Source: Glandiceps talaboti (Eukaryota; Hemichordata; Enteropneusta; Spengelidae). From it: 64,000 bases of DNA. Both the position numbers and the translations under genes were made by a program. The notes below the pieces were generated by a model that had not been told where the DNA came from, did no database searches, and saw only the letters and a program-made list of their open reading frames with translations. This document shows positions 57,618 through 64,000 of this stretch, piece by piece (positions within the stretch are counted from its first letter, which is position 1; each line of letters starts with the position of its first letter). Location of the stretch: the NCBI RefSeq assembly GCF_964340395.1, contig NC_135570.1, forward strand, positions 556,001-620,000. Direction: 5' to 3'.

Positions 57618-58773
57618 TATTCAACATCTAGTCACTAGTACAAGATTCAACATCCAGTCACTAGTACAAGATTCAACATCTAGTCACTAGTACAAGATTC
57701 AACATCCAGTCACTAGTACAAGATTCAACATCTAGTCACTAGTACAAGATTCAACATCTAGTCACTAGTACAAGATTCAACATCTAGTCACTAGTACAAG
57801 ATTCAACATCTAGTCACTAGTACAAGATTCAACATCTAGTCACTAGTACAAGATTCAACATCTAGTCACTAGTACAAGATTCAACATCCAGTCACTAGTA
57901 CAAGATTCAACATCTAGTCACTAGTACAAGATTCAACATCCAGTCACTAGTACAAGATTCAACATCTAGTCACTAGTACAAGGCGATGGAAAAGATTCAA
58001 CATCTAGTCACTAGTACAAGATTCAACATCTAGTCACTAGTACAAGATTCAACATCTAGTCACTAGTACAAGATTCAACATCCAGTCACTAGTACAAGAT
58101 TCAACATCTAGTCACTAGTACAAGATTCAACATCTAGTCACTAGTACAAGATTCAACATCCAGTCACTAGTACAAGATTCAACATCTAGTCACTAGTACA
58201 AGATTCAACATCTAGTCACTAGTACAAGATTCAACATCCAGTCACTAGTACAAGGCGATGGAAAAGATTCAACATCTAGTCACTAGTACAAGATTCAACA
58301 TCCAGTCACTAGTACAAGATTCAACATCTAGTCACTAGTACAAGATTCAACATCCAGTCACTAGTACAAGATTCAACATCTAGTCACTAGTACAAGATTC
58401 AACATCTAGTCACTAGTACAAGATTCAACATCCAGTCACTAGTACAAGGCGATGGAAAAGATTCAACATCTAGTCACTAGTACAAGATTCAACATCTAGT
58501 CACTAGTACAAGATTCAACATCTAGTCACTAGTACAAGATTCAACATCCAGTCACTAGTACAAGGCGATGGAAAAGATTCAACATCTAGTCACTAGTACA
58601 AGATTCAACATCCAGTCACTAGTACAAGATTCAACATCTAGTCACTAGTACAAGATTCAACATCTAGTCACTAGTACAAGATTCAACATCCAGTCACTAG
58701 TACAAGGCGATGGAAAAGATTCAACATCTAGTCACTAGTACAAGATTCGACATCTAGTCACTAGTACAAGACG
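57618..58773. repeat. 26-bp minisatellite, about 44 copies, with recurring ggcgatggaaaa insertions
   Basis: The unit is gattcaacatctagtcacta then gtacaa. Position 12 is T or C (catctag/catccag) in an irregular order. The insertion ggcgatggaaaa occurs near 57982, 58254, 58447, 58562 and 58705, and a variant (acgatgccaaaa) ends the array. Confidence 0.95.
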
Positions 58774-59286
58774 ATGCCAAAATTTAGGTTTATCAAGTCG
58801 TAGAGTCAGAGTGATGTGAGTAGATGAAGGTAGAATGATTTGTCATATCTTGGAGTCTTAATATATCTATTGCTATTAACATTAACCATAGCTAGTTTAT
58901 TTGTTTATGTACATGTATAGTATTCTTGTAAATCCATAGCTTACTGGATTTTTAGAAGAGACAGTTGGCTTACCTGAAGTTATGGGTACTGGACCCAGCT
59001 TTCTATGTGTTAACAATTTGGAAGTGTGCAAATCAAGTCTGAAACTGAATAGACTCTACACTTAATGAATTTTGTTTTCTCAGCATATGCAACAATTTGA
59101 GATGTTCCGTAAAACCTGGAAGTTACTTGAATTGTCAATGGTGTGTACTTGTTTGGAATTCATTTGAATTGAAATCCCAGTGGAAATTAACCACATGATT
59201 ACCAAAGTACACAGATGAACCAAAGATCAAGGGTCAAGATTTATAAACATACTTGATGTATTGAATATAAATGTTACTGAGATACT
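58774..59286. other. intergenic, nothing recognised
   Basis: AT-rich, short frames only. Confidence 0.4.
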
Positions 59287-59426
59287 ATTCCCAATGTTTT
59301 TCTTAATTCAGCCAAGAAAATATGAGTGATCTAAGGTGCCTTGTTACTACAAGTCACAAAATGAGAACTGACAGAACCCTTAAGTCACTAGTATTTTCTG
59401 ACTAAATGAAGAAATGTATTGGGAAT
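59287..59426. mobile_element. ATTCCC-type MITE, copy 3 (140 bp)
   Basis: Left attcccaatgtttttcttaa, right gaagaaatgtattgggaat: inverted arms of about 48 nt with attcagccaagaaaata inside. No clear target-site duplication. Confidence 0.75.
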
Positions 59427-59864
59427 GATAAGATTATATGAGAGGAAGTAATGTTATGACAAATCTAGAAAAGTAATGGTGATTTGGAAAGTTTTGAACA
59501 CAACAGAACAAATGGTGTGAACACATTGTATTGTTGTGATGTAGAACAACCACGATATACATTCTATGTTGTGTTCAATTTGGCTTGTTCATGGTATAAG
59601 AAATTCTTTTTAAACTACAATATTTTCAGTTCAATTTATGTTTATTATATAGTTCCAGGTTGTAGTGCATGTTACAATTTTAAATCAATGAAAATATGAT
59701 TATTTTACACAAGTCAGGATGTCACGTTTATTTTGACAATTTGCATATTCAGACTTTATAAAACGTTTTCTTGTATGTTTCAATAAAGATTTAAGAACTC
59801 TCATAATTATTGTGTAAATCATAATATGTGTGTTTGTTTTACAGTGTATGAAGGTATAGTGATG

Positions 59865-60085
59865 TCGGTAAACAAGGGGAGTATATTGGTGACAATGGGG
59901 TACATGACATGATTGGTGACAATGGGGTACATGATACATGATTGGTGACAATGGGGTACATGACATGATTGGTGAAAATGGGGTACATGACACAGGATTG
60001 GTGACAGTGGGGTACATGACACAGGATTGGTGACAATGGGGTACATGGCACGTTTGGTGACAATTGGGTACATGGCGTGATTGAA
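59865..60085. repeat. about 27-bp tandem repeat, 8 copies
   Basis: The unit contains attggtgacaatggggtaca and tgacatg or tgacacagg. The minus-strand frames rich in Cys-His-Pro (CHVPHCHQS) are repeat artefacts. Confidence 0.9.
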
Positions 60086-60534
60086 TGAGCAAATGACATC
60101 AAAAGACCTCGCAATGCGTTATATAATTTTTGTTTGTTCTTCGAGGGCAATAGTGATGGCAAGGTCATAAGACCTTTAATATGTTCTCGGAGTCGGAAAT
60201 ATATTTTGACATGTTAATGTATAATGTGTTACAAGTGATGTATCCACTAATCACTTTAATGTGGGGATGGGGTTGGAGGTATGGCTCTAGATGTATTTAT
60301 ACAATTGTCAGCACAACTGCACTGAAGTTCAGTACAACAGTAGTGGTTTGGGCATGCTGTATGTGTGTGTGTCTGTCTGTCAGTGTGAGTGATGTAAACA
60401 CAATCAAATAGTGCCAGGCCTTCGTGTAAAGTGAATCCATTCATTTCTGATGCAAAAATATACTCTGAACATTAAAAAAAAATAACCCCGGTATAGAAGA
60501 CTCCTAATATGAATAAGGGTTCCAGATACACTAA

Positions 60535-60550
60535 TAGCGCCATCTGTCAG
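60535..60550 (-). promoter_or_regulatory. CTCF-like motif in the CAMLG promoter region
   Basis: tagcgccatctgtcag lies about 76 bp before the CAMLG start. The core AGCGCCATCT resembles the CTCF site of bilaterians. Confidence 0.35.
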
Positions 60551-60626
60551 CAGGATGTTCTTTTTTCTATCACTCTCGTTTATGATGCAGTTTCGAATGT
60601 TTGGTGGCGCACTTTAAAATTCAATC

Positions 60627-63600
60627 ATGGCGGACGATGCAGCTAAACGCCGGGAGGCAAGACGACGAAGAATTTTGATGAATTCAGAAGACCGAATGAA
60701 AAAGGTGATGGGTCTGTATAAAGTATCACAAGGTAAGTATTCAAACGTCCGACTGTGGACTAAAATCCCCCATTGGCAGCCTCTGGCGCTAAAGACAACT
60801 GTCGACAAAAGAACCAAGTAAATGATAAATGTGACTTTGCTGATGATGTGTACCAGTATACTTCCGGTATATCATAAACAGTCACACAGATGTCACTGTG
60901 CGAGTATTTATAGATTTCATTTCATATTCTCGCATGTTGCTTTCTATAGTTTTATTTCTATAGATTGGTTTTTGCTTAAAACAAAACAGTCTGCCTTCCA
61001 ACCTCAAGGTGACACAGCTAAATCACTCCCTCCTGCAAACCAACATCTGTTTCGTGTTATCATTTCTTGGAATGTCAAGAATTGTAAACATCTCCGCAGG
61101 CTCATCACCTCGAAGACAAGGGAGGGCATACGATCCCAGTCTCCATTTCTGCCAGTCAGACATGCAAACAAATAAATCACTCGTGAGAATATAAATACAT
61201 ATTTATATTTATGTTACATATTTATGTTAGCATGGTCCCACCCTGTAGAACCAACATATCTAAATATAAGGATTGGACTGTTTGCACAATGATGGCATAC
61301 ATAGAGACTTCCTATACCTGCATCTTTGCATATTTGCATAGACACTGTGCTAACTATGTTATCAATATGGAATGGATTACTGTACAATGATGCTAGTCAT
61401 ACACAAACAAGCTGTAACATACTTGAAATGATGAATATAAATGTATCCCATCAGTTATTTGGACCAGAGACCCTGGAACTCCAGGGTTTACATGTAATAC
61501 AATGTTCTCACATTAATCACTATTCTCTGGCCAACAAACGTTCCCTTTAATATCTCCAATTGATAAATCTAGCTCATCATGTGCACAGCTCATTAGTTAT
61601 TATGACACAGCTTTTACTTTACAAATATTCAACTCTAGTAAAGCTTTGGTGGAACGGTACAATTTTTAGAAAGCAGTGGATGGTTTGATGTTATATGATT
61701 CAGACAATTGGGTCCACAAGCTTGACTAGTTCCTAAGAACTATTTTTTTTTACCCTAGCCAGAAATTTGTTTGTAATTCTCAACATTATCTATTTTGTTA
61801 CTCATTTGACTTGTTAAGTGGTATTTTGTACATTTGTAGATATTAAGATTAGAGTATTTTTGTAAGCCTATAATTTCAGTAATAAAAGTTATTATTATTA
61901 TTATTGTTATTATCAGTTTAGAATTATTTCATGTAGTTGTAGCTACTGATTATATAAGTTTGCACCAGTAAGTGATATGAAATATTGAAGTAAGTTTTTA
62001 GGACATACACATGAGAAAAAGGGTAGCTTATAAACTTTGACCAATTTAGACAATATTTATCAGTAGACATAGATATACTAGGTCAGACTTAGCCCTAATT
62101 GTGTGGATATAGTGGGGGGGGGGGGGGTGTCAAGTCAAGGACTCGCACACCCCATGCAAGCAGGGGGGGAAGGGGTCAAGGTCAAGTGACAAGTCAGAAT
62201 TCAGTCATGGACTCACACACACCATGCAAGTAGGGTTAGGTCAGACTGACTTCTTTGGTATTCATATATGTACAAGTGTTTATGTGAAAGTTTGCCAATT
62301 TCAATAGAAATATTTGGTTGTCTTTCTCTCTTATATAAAATTGCCTTCGTTGGTTTACAGATAGTTCCACTGAAGAAGCTGATACAGATTGCAAAGAGAC
62401 AAGAATAGAGAACGTTAGAGTCACCAAGACTGTTGCAAACACATCCCTTGATGATGTCAAGAATGCAGCGGAACCAGGAAATGGAGAAGAAAAGGGGGCC
62501 AAGGAAGAAAAATTGACCAAGGATAGATCAGATAACCCAGAAGAAAAAGTAACAGACAAACAAAGAACTGAAACAGATGTGGCAGTCCCTACGGAATCAA
62601 TACCTGAAGATGAGACACAGGTAGAAAGAGAAGAGACATGTAGAGATGAACTAGAGATGAGAGAGAGTAGTGAGTATGACAGTCATACAGAAAGAGAAGT
62701 GACAGGTACTGATGCATCAGAAAGGGAAGAGACACAAAGTAATGCAACGCAGACAAGAGAGAGCAGTGATTCTACTGTGAAAAGGGAAGAGACAGGTTGC
62801 TATGCAACAGGAAATGAAGAGATACAAAGCAATGCAACACAGATGAGAGATGGCAATGATTCTACTTCAAAAAAGGAAGAGACACACAGCAATACAACAA
62901 GTACTGACAAGACACCTAGAGATGCCACACAGGTGGGAGAGAGCAGAGTGTTTACTCCTACAAGAACTAAACGGAAACCAACAGCAAGTCATTCAACCAA
63001 TGAAAACAAACTCAAACTGTTGTTTATGATATTACTGGCTTTCATTGTCCGACTATTTATTTCATTTTCACTCTATACAACTCTACTTGGAAAGGTAAGT
63101 ATTATATATTCTAAGTCATCCTATATTAGGTGATCATCTCTTACAATGCCATGCCCATGTTGTCGCAGTTTTGATATAATCTACTAAGAGATGAATTCCA
63201 GTTTTCTTGATCACCTGATGTCCATATAAAGTTCACCAGTGACCTGTGTTCTAAATATGTCATCAAAGATCTTAATGCATCAACTGTATGGCCCCTGAAA
63301 TCCTCCCTATCCCTAGCCCTGACCCCCAACCCATTTCAAATCACATCAAAACCTTTAATACTTTCTAAACTGTAAATGTATAAAGTGATGATACCTTATA
63401 AAGTTGCTGGGAGAAACCATTCTTGCAAGTATTTTTATTTCCACTTGGGTCCTGAAAAATATAGATTGTGTAGTGCCAACTATACAAGAAGACCTATGGT
63501 TTGACAATACTACTCTAGCGAAGTCTCGGTTTACTCAGATATATACAAAAAATAAAACTATTGCTGCTCAATGTGTAGATTTCACAAGTGTACATCTAAC

Positions 63601-63995
63601 TTGAATCACCTAATGATCAAGATAGTGTAAACATTGGAAGTCCCAAAAAAATGTGCACTGCAAGATCACTGAAGTCATAAGAAATGTCACTCTACTGTGA
63701 GTATAAATAAAAAAATGTCCATCCAATAACTTATATCACCATTCCAACAGTAGATGTAGTTTTTGTCTATCTTAGGAAACTGGCACCTCAATTGCCAGAG
63801 TAGGTAATGGTAATGTAGGGCATGTTTATATAAACCCAGGCTGTTGTCAGTGCAAGGTTTTACTATTAATTCTGAATAATTAGTTCACATTCATTGTATT
63901 AAATATTTTCACTTGTCTTTATGTTACAGAGTATTATTGTGCCATTTTTCACCGTACAATCTATTAGTATTTATCAAAAACTACACAATACTCAG
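60627..63995 (+). CDS. CAMLG: CAMLG/CAML, ER receptor subunit for tail-anchored proteins (5' part)
   Basis: Exons in the window: 60627-60732, 62361-63094 and 63930-63995, each followed by a GTAAG donor. They give 302 residues and the gene continues past the right edge. The N-terminus MADDAAKRREARRRRILMNS, then EDRMKKVMG, is the conserved basic motif that in CAML/Get2 binds the TRC40/Get3 ATPase. A long polar, Glu/Thr/Ser-rich linker follows (about aa 36-250). TM1 is about aa 255-278 (LLFMILLAFIVRLFISFSLY), with Arg266 inside it. The last exon (SIIVPFFTVQSISIYQKLH) starts the second membrane segment. CAML pairs with WRB/GET1 to insert tail-anchored proteins into the ER. The ATG lies in the context aatcATGGCGGAC, shortly after a GC-rich stretch, and is the first start in frame with the conserved motif. 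The linker holds an imperfect 30-32-residue tandem repeat. Confidence 0.93.
60733..62360 (+). other. CAMLG intron 1
   Basis: 61860-61910 ends in aataaaagttattattatta, which looks like the 3' tail of a LINE or SINE. A poly-G run at 62111-62128 sits in a short direct repeat (gactcgcacaccccatgcaa / gactcacacacaccatgcaa at about 62140 and 62210). The 117-residue frame at 60822-61175 has no recognised homology. Confidence 0.5.
62620..62945 (+). repeat. coding imperfect repeat in CAMLG exon 2 (30-32-residue period)
   Basis: Successive peptides REETCRDELEMRESSEYDS, REETQSNATQTRESSDST, EEIQSNATQMRDGNDST and KEETHSNTTSTDK share the pattern EETxSNATQxRxSxDST. The DNA shows matching aagggaagagacacaaagta blocks. 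Confidence 0.75.
63095..63929 (+). other. CAMLG intron 2
   Basis: Starts gtaagt and ends atgttacag. Nothing recognised inside. Confidence 0.5.
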
Positions 63996-64000
63996 GTAAG

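Noticed and set aside
1-58773. Shared ACTAGT word in the arrays at 1-1554, 13848-13942 and 57618-58773
   Set aside because: A six-base word in AT-rich repeats is expected by chance; the units otherwise do not align.
59700-60168. Cys-His-rich minus-strand frames resembling zinc fingers
   Set aside because: 27-bp tandem repeat read in frame; CHVPHCHQS spacing does not match a known finger.
60822-61194. Frame of 117 codons in CAMLG intron 1
   Set aside because: No homology recognised; the conserved CAMLG frame joins exon 1 directly to 62361.

Overview
This is nuclear DNA from an animal, most likely an invertebrate. It is AT-rich and gene-sparse, with intron-split genes using GT-AG splice sites. 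I recognise four protein-coding genes, all on the + strand: (1) a SPARC/osteonectin-family matrix protein, with exons at 24587-26674 and probably a 31-nt exon at 6183-6213; (2) PUF60, a poly(U)-binding splicing factor, 12 coding exons from 29402 to 40654; (3) an SR-protein splicing factor of the SRSF7/9G8 type (RRM, CCHC zinc knuckle, RS tail), 4 coding exons from 43055 to 55597; (4) CAMLG/CAML, the ER receptor subunit for tail-anchored proteins, starting at 60627 and running off the right edge. Exon phases agree at every junction I joined. I cannot name the species; nothing I see separates lophotrochozoan from hemichordate or other invertebrate deuterostome.

Layout: 1-24586 has no recognised gene apart from the small candidate SPARC exon, and is packed with minisatellites (units of 55, 18, 31, 62, 55 and about 48 bp), a tRNA-like dispersed repeat and small inverted-repeat elements. 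24587-28750 is the SPARC body and 3' region. 29402-41710 is PUF60, whose RRM2 intron holds a possible alternative terminal exon next to a MITE-like element. 43055-55600 is the SRSF7-like gene; its first intron carries a 6.1-kb insertion with about 600-bp terminal inverted repeats and a 9-bp target-site duplication, and its third intron carries a strong candidate poison exon. 55600-60600 is intergenic, with a 26-bp minisatellite of about 44 copies containing recurring 12-bp insertions. 60627-64000 is the 5' part of CAMLG.

Two of the genes (PUF60 and the SRSF7-like gene) act in pre-mRNA splicing, and each has an in-phase stop-containing exon candidate. SPARC and CAMLG act in the extracellular matrix and at the ER membrane; I see no functional link tying the four together. 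Most long open frames in the window are by-products of tandem repeats whose unit has no stop codon, and are not genes.
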